Notes: generated from the sequence alone by a model not told the origin. Positions 42,041 through 51,011 are shown, counted from the stretch's first letter. The stretch: DNA of 64,000 bases from Pseudoflavonifractor capillosus (GCF_016902575.1 NZ_JACSNZ010000001.1:62001-126000); one strand, 5' to 3'. Translations and numbers: made by a program.

Positions 42041-42856
42041 TCACCAGGAGACCTGGATGCCCTGCGCCGTGGTTTCAGCCGACAGGCCCTTGCTTTCAAA
42101 CACTTCCACCAAGCGGGGCCAGTAGACCTTCGCGGGAAAGTTCGCAAGATGTTCCTGCGGCACCAGTTCATCGTCCTGCTGGATGCAGATGTCGCCGTTT
42201 TCCCGCAGCGTGAGCTTGCTGTGTCCACGGGAATTCAGGTCGGCAATCAGCGTTTCCATGACTTCGCGCCCGCAGTTTTCATACCAGATGCGCGGATCAA
42301 TGGGCTGCTTGTTGGGCGGGATATTGGCTTCATCGCCCTGTTCTGTGCCAGCCTTGGACAGAGGCACGATTTTGAGCAGGTCACACTGGATGGTTGCGTC
42401 CTGGCCGAATGTGATGTCTGCATGGTCGAATCCATCTACATTGTGAAGCCGGATGCGCCCAGTGCCATTGGTGCGGATCAGCTCTGCCGGCCGTTTCTCA
42501 CACCACTCAAAGCAGGCGTCAGAATACGACGAGCGCAGATAGGTCAGAATCCGGTGGTTGGCATAGCGGAGCAGCAGGTCGTCTGAAACAGGTTCCTCCA
42601 GTTCCGGGACCTGGGATGTGCTCTGGGCAATGCCTTCAGCGTGTAGCCGGCGTTCTCTCTGTTGGCGCTGCCGGCGGCGTTTGGCTTGCTGCATATACGG
42701 GAGCAGGAGGATCAAAACGACCCAAAGCCCCCAAAGGGTGAATACCCCAATCAGCAGCCACGCCTGCCACGGCCCGCGTATCAGAGCCATGATGGCGATG
42801 ACAGCACCGATCAAGATGGTGATGCTGCCGCTCAAAAGTCCCTTGTCATTACTCAT
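42041..42856 (-). CDS. Membrane-anchored hypothetical protein, 271 aa
   Basis: Two N-terminal transmembrane helices (about residues 8-27 and 31-52), a basic stop-transfer segment (QQAKRRRQRQQRERR), then a soluble cytoplasmic domain of about 190 residues. No family recognised. Position between ssb and DUF932 genes places it in the probable leading region; it may anchor element proteins at the membrane. Confidence 0.68.
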   Translation of the reverse strand: MSNDKGLLSGSITILIGAVIAIMALIRGPWQAWLLIGVFTLWGLWVVLILLLPYMQQAKRRRQRQQRERRLHAEGIAQSTSQVPELEEPVSDDLLLRYANHRILTYLRSSYSDACFEWCEKRPAELIRTNGTGRIRLHNVDGFDHADITFGQDATIQCDLLKIVPLSKAGTEQGDEANIPPNKQPIDPRIWYENCGREVMETLIADLNSRGHSKLTLRENGDICIQQDDELVPQEHLANFPAKVYWPRLVEVFESKGLSAETTAQGIQVSW

Positions 42857-42893
42857 TTTCTTACCGCCCTTCCTTTAGATTTTGCCTGAAAAC

Positions 42894-42951
42894 AAAAAAA
42901 GAGGGACCGCACCAAGCTTCAGATCATTCTGAAAACTTGATACGGTCCCTC
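42894..42951 (-). terminator. Terminator of ssb
   Basis: GAGGGACCG (42901-42909) pairs with CGGTCCCTC (42943-42951), extended by CACCAAG/CTTGATA; minus-strand T run of seven. Confidence 0.88.
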
Positions 42952-42965
42952 TGCTGCGCCGGATT

Positions 42966-43373
42966 TTATTCCGGCAGGGGTTCGCGGTCGCCATTCATCA
43001 CCTCGGGAGGTGACGGAACAGGTGCCGCTTCGTCAGGGTCATGCTGTTCACTTTCGGATTTTGCTTTGGAGGACTGCCCGGGGAGAAATCCAAAGTCCGT
43101 CAGCCATATCTTCAGCTTCTTGACTGTGGTTCCGTCCTTTTGGCGAACATCCACCAGTTTTTGCGATCCGGTGAGCCAGATCATGCTTCCCTTTTTGACC
43201 TTGAGCCGCATGAGTCGGGTAACATCGTCACCGCGGGCCCATACCTGGTAGTAGTCCGGCGGGGTGTTGCCGGAACGCTCCATCAGGTCGAAACAGACAT
43301 ATTGCTGTTTTGACTGGCCCTCTTTCGGGACAAGCTCGTGCATGACTCGGCCAAATACAACGATTTGTGCCAT
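42966..43373 (-). CDS. ssb: Single-stranded DNA-binding protein
   Basis: 135 residues. N-terminal OB fold (MAQIVVFGRVMHELVPKEGQ, KKGSMIWLTGSQ, KLKIWLTDFGF), then an acidic, flexible C terminus ending in PLPE rather than the DDIPF tip of chromosomal SSB. Protects single strands in replication or after conjugative entry. It is preceded by a 200-nt leader with promoter, operator palindrome and attenuator-like hairpin, and followed by its own terminator. Confidence 0.82.
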   Translation of the reverse strand: MAQIVVFGRVMHELVPKEGQSKQQYVCFDLMERSGNTPPDYYQVWARGDDVTRLMRLKVKKGSMIWLTGSQKLVDVRQKDGTTVKKLKIWLTDFGFLPGQSSKAKSESEQHDPDEAAPVPSPPEVMNGDREPLPE

Positions 43374-43414
43374 AACACTTCCTTTCTTCGCCTCTGGCGT
43401 TAATATCTATATAT

Positions 43415-43468
43415 AAAAAGTGCCAGCAGATACCAGCCCCGAAAGGGCGCGGCAATACCACTGACACT
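43415..43468 (-). terminator. Attenuator-like terminator in the ssb leader
   Basis: Minus strand: AGTGTCAG (43461-43468) pairs with CTGGCACT (43419-43426); the inside GCCC/GGGC forms an apical stem. A T run follows, before the ssb ribosome site. So transcripts from the promoter at 43580-43608 can end before ssb. Confidence 0.75.
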
Positions 43469-43608
43469 TGATACAGCATACAACCTTGACTGCGTGTGCA
43501 ATGCAGATTTTTAATCTGCGGTACAGAAGCTAAGTCTGTATCCCACAAGGGGAAACGCACAAAAATCAATTACAAGATAAGTGTAACACTATATCTTGTG
43601 TTTGTCAA
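43469..43608 (-). promoter_or_regulatory. ssb promoter, operator palindrome and hairpin-rich leader
   Basis: Minus-strand promoter TTGACA (43603-43608), 17-bp spacer, TACACT (43580-43585). A 28-bp palindrome with arms ACAAGATA/TATCTTGT (43572-43599) covers the spacer and -10. The leader holds hairpins GCAGATTTTTAATCTGC and TACAGA...TCTGTA (about 43500-43540). Confidence 0.75.
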
Positions 43609-43647
43609 GCGGTATAATACTATATATAGATATTTAAGCGAGGCGAA

Positions 43648-44253
43648 TCACAATATATGGTTCATGTCGCGGTAGTAATCATCCAGCAGATAGAATTTGA
43701 GTGCTCGGGCTGCCGGCGTCCCGTAGCCGAATATCAGACGATAGAGATTGCCTGTCCCATCTACGCCGAAGGGACCGAGCCAGTGGGAGATGGTGTTGCC
43801 ATCGAGATACCAGAGCTGAATATCCCGGTAATCATCTTCACTGACAAGCCCGGAAGAAGCCAGACGATAAGCGTCTTCCTCATCGATCATGGGGTAGGAA
43901 AGAAAATGGCGGTAGAGCTCGTCCGACAGCCCAAGAGCCTGCTGGTAGGTCAGAGGATTGGGGTGGTCCAGCCACCAGCGGGTAATATCTTCAAAGGTAC
44001 GCAGACGCGGTTTGGGATTGAGGGACCGGAAGCGCCGGATGAAAGCTTTGATTTCTTCCGGGGCGGCCGGCGGCGGGAGCGGGATCTCACGCACTTCGTC
44101 ATCCAAAAAGCCGAAAGCAAGCTGCTCGCCGGTCTCATCCTCCAGCAAGAGCGAGGCGCGGGACAGCGGTGAGACCAGGAAATGCTCCATCGCAAAGGTT
44201 TCGTCCAGAAAACGCTGGATCTTGTATTGCTCAATGGTGTGGGGCTTATACAT
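43648..44253 (-). CDS. Hypothetical protein, 201 aa
   Basis: No family recognised. Soluble alpha/beta protein, MYKPHTIEQYKIQRFLDETF at the N terminus and rich in Tyr/Trp/Asp in the second half (WLDHPNPLTYQQALGLSDEL). AAAAGGAGGTTCCCCCA precedes the ATG. It is the last minus-strand backbone gene before the plus-strand cargo at 44.4 kb; an inverted repeat ATTCCGC/GCGGAAT (44275 and 44301) lies in its promoter region. Confidence 0.62.
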   Translation of the reverse strand: MYKPHTIEQYKIQRFLDETFAMEHFLVSPLSRASLLLEDETGEQLAFGFLDDEVREIPLPPPAAPEEIKAFIRRFRSLNPKPRLRTFEDITRWWLDHPNPLTYQQALGLSDELYRHFLSYPMIDEEDAYRLASSGLVSEDDYRDIQLWYLDGNTISHWLGPFGVDGTGNLYRLIFGYGTPAARALKFYLLDDYYRDMNHIL

Positions 44254-44347
44254 TGGGGGAACCTCCTTTTAAGTATTCCGCCTATTAAATAGTAAAAACT
44301 GCGGAATGTTCTGCACAAAATTGATTTCCGGAAATATAAAATTTGAA

Positions 44348-44376
44348 TTCATATATCGGAGGGGCAGTGGTATAAT
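44348..44376 (+). promoter_or_regulatory. Probable promoter of cargo module 3
   Basis: TTCATA (44348-44353), 17-bp spacer, TATAAT (44371-44376), about 100 bp before the regulator start codon. Confidence 0.5.
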
Positions 44377-44477
44377 TTGAATGTTTCCTGCAGGTTGATT
44401 TGTCTTCAAGAAGTTAAAATATGCTCCATTGTTTTTCGGACATAAAGTTTTTATACTATTATCAGGAGGTAAGGATA

Positions 44478-45596
44478 ATGAAAGAAATCCATCTTGGTCG
44501 TGTCTTGGTTGAAAACCGCCATAAGCGTGGAATTACCCAAGATGAATTGGCCGCATATATGGGGGTATCTAAAGCCGCTGTTTCAAAATGGGAGACAGGA
44601 ATGACATATCCTGATATTACCTTGTTACCGCAGCTTGCTACCTATTTTAATATCAGTATTGACGAACTGATTGGCTATGAGCCGCAAATGACAAAGGAGC
44701 AGATTCGAGCCCTGTATCGAAAATTAGCAACTGACTTTTCTACGCAGCCGATAGCACAGGTACGGGAGCAATGCCGTGAGATCACGAAAAAGTATTTCTC
44801 CTGTTTTCCTCTTTTGTATCAGATTGGGAGCTTGTATGTAAACTATAGCCCATTCGTTGAGGATAAGACTGCGGCAAAAGAAATGTTAGAGGATGCCAGC
44901 AGGTTATTTGAACGGGTAAAGTCCGAAACAGACAATGTGGATCTGGCAAAACAGGCCCTCAATATGGAGGCTCTATGCCAATTAACCCTGGGCAATCCAT
45001 CAGAAGTATTAAATCTTTTGGGCGAGCCAGATTTTTCTATGACATCCACAGAACCTTTGCTGGCTTCGGCCTACCACTTTTTAGGCAACAAAAAAGAGGC
45101 CAAGAGTATTTTACAAGTGGGTATTTTTCAACATACCGTTGTACTTATCAATCTACTGTCCATTTATCTGGGCCTTTGCTTAGAGAACAAAGATGCTTTT
45201 GAAGAAACTGCAAGAAAATCTTATGCAATGATAGAGGCTTTTAATCTGACTAAATTGCACCCAGGAATTATACTTCCACTGTATTTCACGATTGCACAAG
45301 GATATATGAAACTGGGAAACTCTGAAAAAGCGTTGGAGCTGCTGGAAGGCTATACACAACTGGCAACCAGCAATATCTATCCCTTGAGCTTACATGGCGA
45401 TGAATACTTTGACCTTTTAGATGGCTGGCTGGAAAACACGCTCACAATGGGAAGCGATATGCCGCGCAATGAGATGACGATTAAGAAAAGCGCGGTAGAA
45501 GCCATTATTAACTGCAAGACCTTTGAACCGTTGAAAGACGATGTTCATTTCCGAAATATCATAAAGCGGCTGAAAACCCTTGAAGAAAATGGTTGA
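44478..45596 (+). CDS. XRE regulator with TPR-like C terminus
   Basis: 372 residues. N-terminal helix-turn-helix (GITQDELAAYMGVSKAAVSK, then WETGMTYPDITLLPQLATYF), followed by a helical repeat region of roughly 300 residues that probably binds a peptide or partner, as in Rgg/PlcR-type regulators. ATG at 44478 with AGGAGGTAAGGATA upstream. First gene of the plus-strand ABC cargo operon, which it likely controls. Confidence 0.85.
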   Translation: MKEIHLGRVLVENRHKRGITQDELAAYMGVSKAAVSKWETGMTYPDITLLPQLATYFNISIDELIGYEPQMTKEQIRALYRKLATDFSTQPIAQVREQCREITKKYFSCFPLLYQIGSLYVNYSPFVEDKTAAKEMLEDASRLFERVKSETDNVDLAKQALNMEALCQLTLGNPSEVLNLLGEPDFSMTSTEPLLASAYHFLGNKKEAKSILQVGIFQHTVVLINLLSIYLGLCLENKDAFEETARKSYAMIEAFNLTKLHPGIILPLYFTIAQGYMKLGNSEKALELLEGYTQLATSNIYPLSLHGDEYFDLLDGWLENTLTMGSDMPRNEMTIKKSAVEAIINCKTFEPLKDDVHFRNIIKRLKTLEENG

Positions 45597-45623
45597 GCCG
45601 GTTTAGCAACGGAGGCTAATAAA

Positions 45624-45950
45624 ATGATTCGCAAACTGTTAAAAAACCTTCTTGGTGAGAATTTCACCGAAAATAATGCAAAACTGGCAACCGTCAATTT
45701 TGCGATTATTCTTTTGATGTTTCTCCTGTCCGGCATTATGCTGTTCTTCCTGCCGGAGCAGATTTCTATTTTGCATACGGGTGATACCTATTATCCCTTA
45801 CCCAGCGTTTTAGCTGTCTGGCTGCTTCCAATCATTGCGCTGGTTATAAACATCGGCTTTATCAAGCAGAAGCGGCTTTCAAAAATGAATAGCATTGTGT
45901 TTGCTGTTCTTTTAGTAATCATGATGGCATCCTATATTTCACAGATATAA
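45624..45950 (+). CDS. Small membrane protein with DUF1648-like domain
   Basis: 108 residues, three hydrophobic helices. FFLPEQISILHTGDTYYPLP resembles the DUF1648 loop (LPxxIPxHxN) of the SdpI immunity family, but only that half is present. GGAGGCTAATAAA precedes the ATG. It lies 27 nt after the regulator and 12 nt before the permease, so it is part of the operon and might act as an immunity or accessory subunit. Confidence 0.62.
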   Translation: MIRKLLKNLLGENFTENNAKLATVNFAIILLMFLLSGIMLFFLPEQISILHTGDTYYPLPSVLAVWLLPIIALVINIGFIKQKRLSKMNSIVFAVLLVIMMASYISQI

Positions 45951-45962
45951 GCCGGAAGAACT

Positions 45963-47381
45963 ATGAAGCGCACACTCTATAAAGCAATCTTAAAAAGCAG
46001 AAGCACCCCCATTATTACGCTTTCACTTTCCATGATCGGTATTTATGTGGGGTACTTGATATGGTATGTATTGGGTCACTACCTGCCCGGATCAATATCT
46101 GACTATCGTGTATTCGTGTCCATCCTTGCAATTTGGATCAGTGCATTTATTGGAATATATAAAATACCCGATCAGCTTTTTACCAACCGGCGGATAAAAG
46201 ATGTTCTGTGCTTCCCACTATCGTCAGGCAGATTAGTCCTATTAGTTATTGGCCGTCTTGCCTGTTTACAATTAGGCGTCACCATTTCTGCATTTTGGGC
46301 CTGCTTTTTGTATGTCATTTCAGATTGGTTTTCGACAGTAACAATCATGCTGTTTTGTTGGATAGGTAGCTGTTTGATTGATCTGCTTGTTCTGCTGATT
46401 TCTATGGCTATCGCCAATTTGCTTCCGGCATCCATTGTGGGATATGGATTTATCCTCTTACAATATGGAGCATTTTTGTTGTTGGCGCTATCAGCAGGAA
46501 ATCTTGTGTCGGAGATTTTATTTCGGCCGGGATTTTTAGAAAACCTGAATAAAGTATTTTGCCCTGACAAGTGGCTCCTGATTGCAATGTTGGTTGCAGC
46601 TTTGTCAACTCTTTGTGCTTACTTTTGCGTAAAGGCCGGATATGTTCGCGGGTATCTGAACACCCAGAACTTTCAGCATCAAAAAGCCAATAAAGCCATA
46701 GCGCCTACAAAAATTAAAAATCCGTACTTCCTGTTGGAATGGAAACGGGTATCAAGAAACAAGGAACTCATTTTCTTTTCAAACATAAAGAATATCCTGA
46801 CAGTGATTGTTCTGTGCGGGCTATTGGTGCAAAACTTTGATTGGATAGGAGTGTCCGAACGATATACTTTAGAATTGTTTCTGCTGGTGTCCTGCTGTGC
46901 TGTGAACACCATTTCAAGCACCGCCTATTCCAGCGATCCGAATAAAGCATACATTTCATTTCTTCCCATATCCACACACCGATTATTTTTTTGGAAAACC
47001 CTGCAAGGTTTCTTTTGGGGAGAAATTACGGTATTGCTGTTCTGGGCGGGAGCAACATTTTTTTACGGTATATCTGTACTGGATGCCTTCTTACTTCTCA
47101 TTTATGGAACTGTAATGAATTATGGCTGTGTATGGTTTGGAGTATTTTTAGACTATAAGATGCCACGCTCACCAAATAGCACAAATGAGCTGCTCCACGG
47201 AAATATCAGCAAAGTAATTGTGCTTTTTGCTTCAATAACTTTGACTGTTGGGGAAATCTATTTTATAACGCAAATCAATGATTATATTTCTCTTCTGCCA
47301 TTTGCTGTTTGTGTGAGTGGTTGTGTTGTTGCGATAGAGTGCGTATATTGGTTGTTTTGCAGGAGGAGTTTTCGTGATTAA
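45963..47381 (+). CDS. ABC transporter permease, 472 aa
   Basis: About ten to twelve hydrophobic segments and no ATPase motif. Start MKRTLYKAILKSRSTPIITL. A large single-chain permease paired with one ATPase, as in the ABC-2 exporters of Clostridia linked to antibiotic or bacteriocin resistance. Substrate unknown. The end overlaps the ATPase gene by 8 nt. Visibly AT-richer than the surrounding backbone. Confidence 0.78.
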   Translation: MKRTLYKAILKSRSTPIITLSLSMIGIYVGYLIWYVLGHYLPGSISDYRVFVSILAIWISAFIGIYKIPDQLFTNRRIKDVLCFPLSSGRLVLLVIGRLACLQLGVTISAFWACFLYVISDWFSTVTIMLFCWIGSCLIDLLVLLISMAIANLLPASIVGYGFILLQYGAFLLLALSAGNLVSEILFRPGFLENLNKVFCPDKWLLIAMLVAALSTLCAYFCVKAGYVRGYLNTQNFQHQKANKAIAPTKIKNPYFLLEWKRVSRNKELIFFSNIKNILTVIVLCGLLVQNFDWIGVSERYTLELFLLVSCCAVNTISSTAYSSDPNKAYISFLPISTHRLFFWKTLQGFFWGEITVLLFWAGATFFYGISVLDAFLLLIYGTVMNYGCVWFGVFLDYKMPRSPNSTNELLHGNISKVIVLFASITLTVGEIYFITQINDYISLLPFAVCVSGCVVAIECVYWLFCRRSFRD

Positions 47382-48084
47382 AGTAAAAGGCATATCGAAA
47401 AAGTATGGAAATAGAATAATTTTTGAAAACATCTCCTGCTCCTTGGACAATCAACGGATTTATGCACTGGTTGGCGTCAATGGCATTGGTAAATCCACAT
47501 TATTAAATGCCATCACACAACCGGCCAGCATGGATAGCGGAAATGTTGAAATTGATGAGATTGATAATCGGGAGTTTAAGTCTAAGTTTCAGTTTTTCTA
47601 TGTTCCAGACAGCAAAGAGATGTTTTTGAATTTGACCGGAAATGAATACTTGAAGTGCATCATACAGCTATATCGCCAAAATGCCGTTAAAGCAAAAGAA
47701 ACGCTCGAAAGGTTGTCAGCGGCTTTCAAGTTGGAGCGGTCACTGAACGAATATATTGCAAACTATTCGCTTGGCATGAAACAAAAGGTGTATCTGATTG
47801 CGTCGTTTCTTTCGGGTGCAGGAAATCTAATTCTGGATGAACCTTTTAATGGCCTTGATCCAGAAAGCGTTTTTACCTTAAAAAAGTTTCTAATTGAATA
47901 TCGAGACGCAGGTGGTCTTGTGTTCTTTTCAGCCCATAACCTTGATTTGATTGCGAATTTCTGTGACGATGTGGTGTTTATTGATAGGAACAGGCAAGTG
48001 TTCCAAATAGAGAATCCGAGAGATTTCAAGGAATTGGAGGCCGCATTTTTTGATAAATGTATTTCAGACCAATGGGCAGAATAG
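47374..48084 (+). CDS. ABC transporter ATP-binding protein
   Basis: 236 residues. Walker A LVGVNGIGKSTL, signature YSLGMKQKV (divergent LSGGQ), Walker B NLILDEPFNGLDPES, H-loop SAHN. Pairs with the 472-residue permease. Its stop codon lies inside the ribosome site of the winged-helix gene (TAGAGGTGA), so the two are tightly coupled. Confidence 0.9.
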   Translation: MIKVKGISKKYGNRIIFENISCSLDNQRIYALVGVNGIGKSTLLNAITQPASMDSGNVEIDEIDNREFKSKFQFFYVPDSKEMFLNLTGNEYLKCIIQLYRQNAVKAKETLERLSAAFKLERSLNEYIANYSLGMKQKVYLIASFLSGAGNLILDEPFNGLDPESVFTLKKFLIEYRDAGGLVFFSAHNLDLIANFCDDVVFIDRNRQVFQIENPRDFKELEAAFFDKCISDQWAE

Positions 48085-48095
48085 AGGTGATTTAT

Positions 48096-48499
48096 ATGGG
48101 AAGTTTATAATCTTATCTTTCGATGAAAACGAGGAAGCTATCTTCTCAAACACTGTAATGACTCTTTCCGCTGTCTCAGATTTCTTCTCATTAGCAGCCT
48201 CGGATGACACACCGCTTTTGCATGGGACTTTACAAATTGTCCCGCAACAGCGTTTAGTATATCAAAAAGGCGTGAGGGTAGAATTGACGCCGATGGAGTT
48301 TGATATTCTGCTCCTGTTGGCCCGCCGACCGGGACAGGTGTTCTCCGCCCGTCAGATCTATGAGGCCGTTGCCGCGGACTCCTTTGACGCCAGCTGGACA
48401 GGGATCTCCAGCATGGTCTACAAGCTCCGCCGCAAACTGGGGGCTGACATCATCGAAACCGTCCGAGGCCACGGCTACCGGATGAGAATAACAAAATAG
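48096..48499 (+). CDS. Receiver-less OmpR-type winged-helix protein, copy 3 (start needs -1 frame change)
   Basis: About 134 residues: GKFIILSFDENEEAIFSNTV at the N terminus, then VELTPMEFDILLLLARR, QVFSARQIYEAVAADSF, SSMVYKLRRKLGADIIE. AGAGG is 8 nt before ATG at 48096, whose frame ends ATG-GGA-AGT-TTA-TAA; the conserved frame is -1 from there. The 5' half has diverged from copies 1 and 2 while the 3' half is nearly identical in nucleotide sequence, a sign of recombination or gene conversion within the gene. Terminal gene of the ABC cargo operon. Confidence 0.75.
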
Positions 48500-48545
48500 A
48501 GGGATACGGCACTGAAACTATAGCTTTGGTGCCGTATCCCTATTT
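48500..48545. terminator. Terminator after winged-helix copy 3, duplicated at 51748
   Basis: GGGATACGGCAC (48501-48512) pairs perfectly with GTGCCGTATCCC (48529-48540), then TATTTCTT. Nearly the same sequence occurs at 51748-51787. Confidence 0.88.
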
Positions 48546-48562
48546 CTTGCTCATGGACTGCT

Positions 48563-48630
48563 TGCTATCTTTCCATCAGGGGTGCTGACGCCGGCACAGA
48601 GGCCTTCTACCACTTCGTACCAACCTCGGA
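48563..48630 (-). pseudogene. Internally deleted remnant of the 162-aa membrane-protein gene
   Basis: On the minus strand it encodes YEVVEGLCAGVSTP, matching YEVVEGVCAGVSTP of the intact gene at 51809-52297, and then jumps directly to its C-terminal end (about 210 bp missing). It follows the same terminator as at the intact gene. It marks the left flank of a duplicated segment around the bacteriocin-type ABC cargo. Confidence 0.75.
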
Positions 48631-49044
48631 TAGCGATGCTCACTAAATATGAGAAAACAACGAAAATCTTGCAATGTATCAAGAATTTTTACTTTTAAAT
48701 GATGCCTTGAATGTCTGGGTTATTCGTTGACGGCTGTTCCCCATGTGTTATATAATAAATGCAATAGCTGAATAAATTCAACCGATTTGCTACGGTAAAT
48801 CTGTGTGCAAAAGCAGTATCTGAACAATGTGATTTTTACAGGGCTCTGAGTTTGGCATATTAAGAAACTTTGAAATGGTGGTAAAAAGTGGTTCTACAAA
48901 ATCAATCTGATAGTGGTTCAAATGTAATAAAGTCCGGGTAAAAACTATACCATAGAAAAAATATATAAGATTTATGATAGTAGAAATTTAAGATGTACTG
49001 CTATAATATAAAAAAGATATCATTTTTCGAGGGGGATATTGTGT
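48631..49044. other. AT-rich intergenic region before the bacteriocin-type ABC genes
   Basis: No gene of convincing length and no secreted lactococcin-like precursor seen. TATAAT at about 49006 with an AT-rich surrounding could be the -10 element for the 49045 gene. GC content drops sharply after about 48640, marking the cargo junction. Confidence 0.45.
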
Positions 49045-51009
49045 ATGAAAAACTTTTTGAAGATTTTCGTTTTCCTTGAGATATTGTTATTCGTATATAT
49101 TTTCAATAGCTCAATTTACAATATATACGAGAAAAATAATATTGCCGCTGATAATTTAAGTGGTTATATGATTGAAGAAACATCGCCGGAGATCCTCAAT
49201 CAATTTTATACTGCATTCATTGAGGATTATCCGAACAATAAGTTAGAAATCATCAACAACACACTAACTACGACGGATAAATCTACTTATGATTTATATT
49301 GCTATCCCCTGGATGAATTTTCACAAAAACAACCTGTGTCCAGTACAATCGAATTTGAATATTACGAATTAACAATAGAAGATTTTTTAGACAGCGTAGG
49401 CATATTCTATACGGATCTATCTGTTGAGGAAATAGATCAACTCGCAACACAGCTATCTACACAAATAATTGAATATGAAGATACGTCTATTCCGTATAGC
49501 ATGATATTAGAGTTGAACCTTTTTAATTTTATTATCTTGTTCATTGTCATTCTAATAATATACGGCATCTATACTTCTTATAGCCTGAAAAAGATAGGTA
49601 TAAAAAAGAGTATGGGTTTCTCCACTTTGCGCATATTGAAAGAACAAATCCTCAGTATAGCAAAATACTACTCTATTGTATGTTTAGCTCTGTTGGCTTT
49701 ACTGAACCTGTATTACGCATTTACAAACCGCTTTGATTTTTCCTATTTGATTATGAGCATATTCTTCTTCGGAATTGTCTTAGTTGTAAATGTGCTTTGT
49801 TTGCTTCTTACAAGCGTTTTAATAAAATTTGTTCGTTTGGAAGCAATGATAAAAAATAAAACATTAAACAAAAGCACCAATGTGATCGTACAAGTTATAA
49901 AGGTTGCGTTTTCTGTTGTAATTGCTATTACTATCATTTCTTTGCTTGAGCAAAGTGGAGAATTTACGAAAAGTCAACAGGCGGTTTTAGACTATAAATA
50001 CCTTGATGGCTATTATACATCTAATGGCTTTAATTCAGCAGAATATAATTATGCCATATCAAACCCGGATGTATCGGAGCGTTATTCAAACTCAATTTTA
50101 GAGCTATATAGGAACCATCATTCATTGTTATGCGATTATACAGGTAGTGATGAAGCTCAAGGCCCAATGGGAGCTTCGCGCCCATATTATGTCCAACAAA
50201 CTATTATTGCAAATCTTAATTATATAAAGGAATTTTCCAATATTCAAGTAAACGGAACTCCTTTGGATGAAAGTGTTTTTAGTACACCAACGGTCTTAAT
50301 TCCTAATATGTATAAGGATGACGAAAGCGTTATAAAAGAACATCTTGCCGGAGAATATGATTTGCTGCTGAACTATAACCAAAATTACGGGATACAAGAA
50401 GAAACACGCGCAAATGAATTTAATATTGTTTATATTGATGATAGTTCCACTATAAAGGTTAATACAGAGAAAGGTTTTTCGGATATAACTGGTGGTATTA
50501 TCATTGTTGATACAGGAGATTTTGGAGGGCTTTATTATTTAGATGCTTTAAATAATAGAAGTTTGTTCTTTTCAGTAGAGTCAAGAGAAGAATTTTCTGC
50601 CCTGTTAACGAAATATGATCTGGCACAGTTAGTCGTGGCAGGAACATTGCTGACTCCTTACTTAACACAATTAGAAAGCGTGACGTTTGTCCTTAAAACC
50701 CTTACGATGTTCGCTATCGTATTTGTGGTCTCACTGGTGTTTATTCTATACATCTCAAATTATGTAGATGTTTTTGTTAACCGGAAACGATACGCTTTAA
50801 AAGAGATTATGGGCTTTTCTCATTTTAAAATACTAAAGAGCCGTTATATTGTTTGGGCAATGGAAATAATCGCATCAGTAATCTTGACTGCTATCAATTA
50901 TTACTTTGCTTGCTTTTTTGCAATCGTGCTACTGGACTACCTGTTTTGCGAATTGATATACCGGACTTATATCCAAAAGGCTTTATATGAAATCGAAAAG
51001 GGGGCATAA
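49045..51009 (+). CDS. Bacteriocin-associated FtsX-like integral membrane protein
   Basis: 654 residues. One N-terminal helix, a large extracytoplasmic loop, four helices around residues 160-310, a second large external domain, and a C-terminal three-helix block; the motifs KKIGIKKSMGFSTLRILKEQ and RYALKEIMGFSHFKILKSR are the paired coupling segments of this class. It matches the bacteriocin-associated integral membrane proteins (DUF1430) next to lactococcin 972-type systems. ATG at 49045 with GAGGGGG upstream. Very AT-rich. Three bases separate it from the ATPase. Confidence 0.82.
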   Translation: MKNFLKIFVFLEILLFVYIFNSSIYNIYEKNNIAADNLSGYMIEETSPEILNQFYTAFIEDYPNNKLEIINNTLTTTDKSTYDLYCYPLDEFSQKQPVSSTIEFEYYELTIEDFLDSVGIFYTDLSVEEIDQLATQLSTQIIEYEDTSIPYSMILELNLFNFIILFIVILIIYGIYTSYSLKKIGIKKSMGFSTLRILKEQILSIAKYYSIVCLALLALLNLYYAFTNRFDFSYLIMSIFFFGIVLVVNVLCLLLTSVLIKFVRLEAMIKNKTLNKSTNVIVQVIKVAFSVVIAITIISLLEQSGEFTKSQQAVLDYKYLDGYYTSNGFNSAEYNYAISNPDVSERYSNSILELYRNHHSLLCDYTGSDEAQGPMGASRPYYVQQTIIANLNYIKEFSNIQVNGTPLDESVFSTPTVLIPNMYKDDESVIKEHLAGEYDLLLNYNQNYGIQEETRANEFNIVYIDDSSTIKVNTEKGFSDITGGIIIVDTGDFGGLYYLDALNNRSLFFSVESREEFSALLTKYDLAQLVVAGTLLTPYLTQLESVTFVLKTLTMFAIVFVVSLVFILYISNYVDVFVNRKRYALKEIMGFSHFKILKSRYIVWAMEIIASVILTAINYYFACFFAIVLLDYLFCELIYRTYIQKALYEIEKGA

Positions 51010-51011
51010 GT

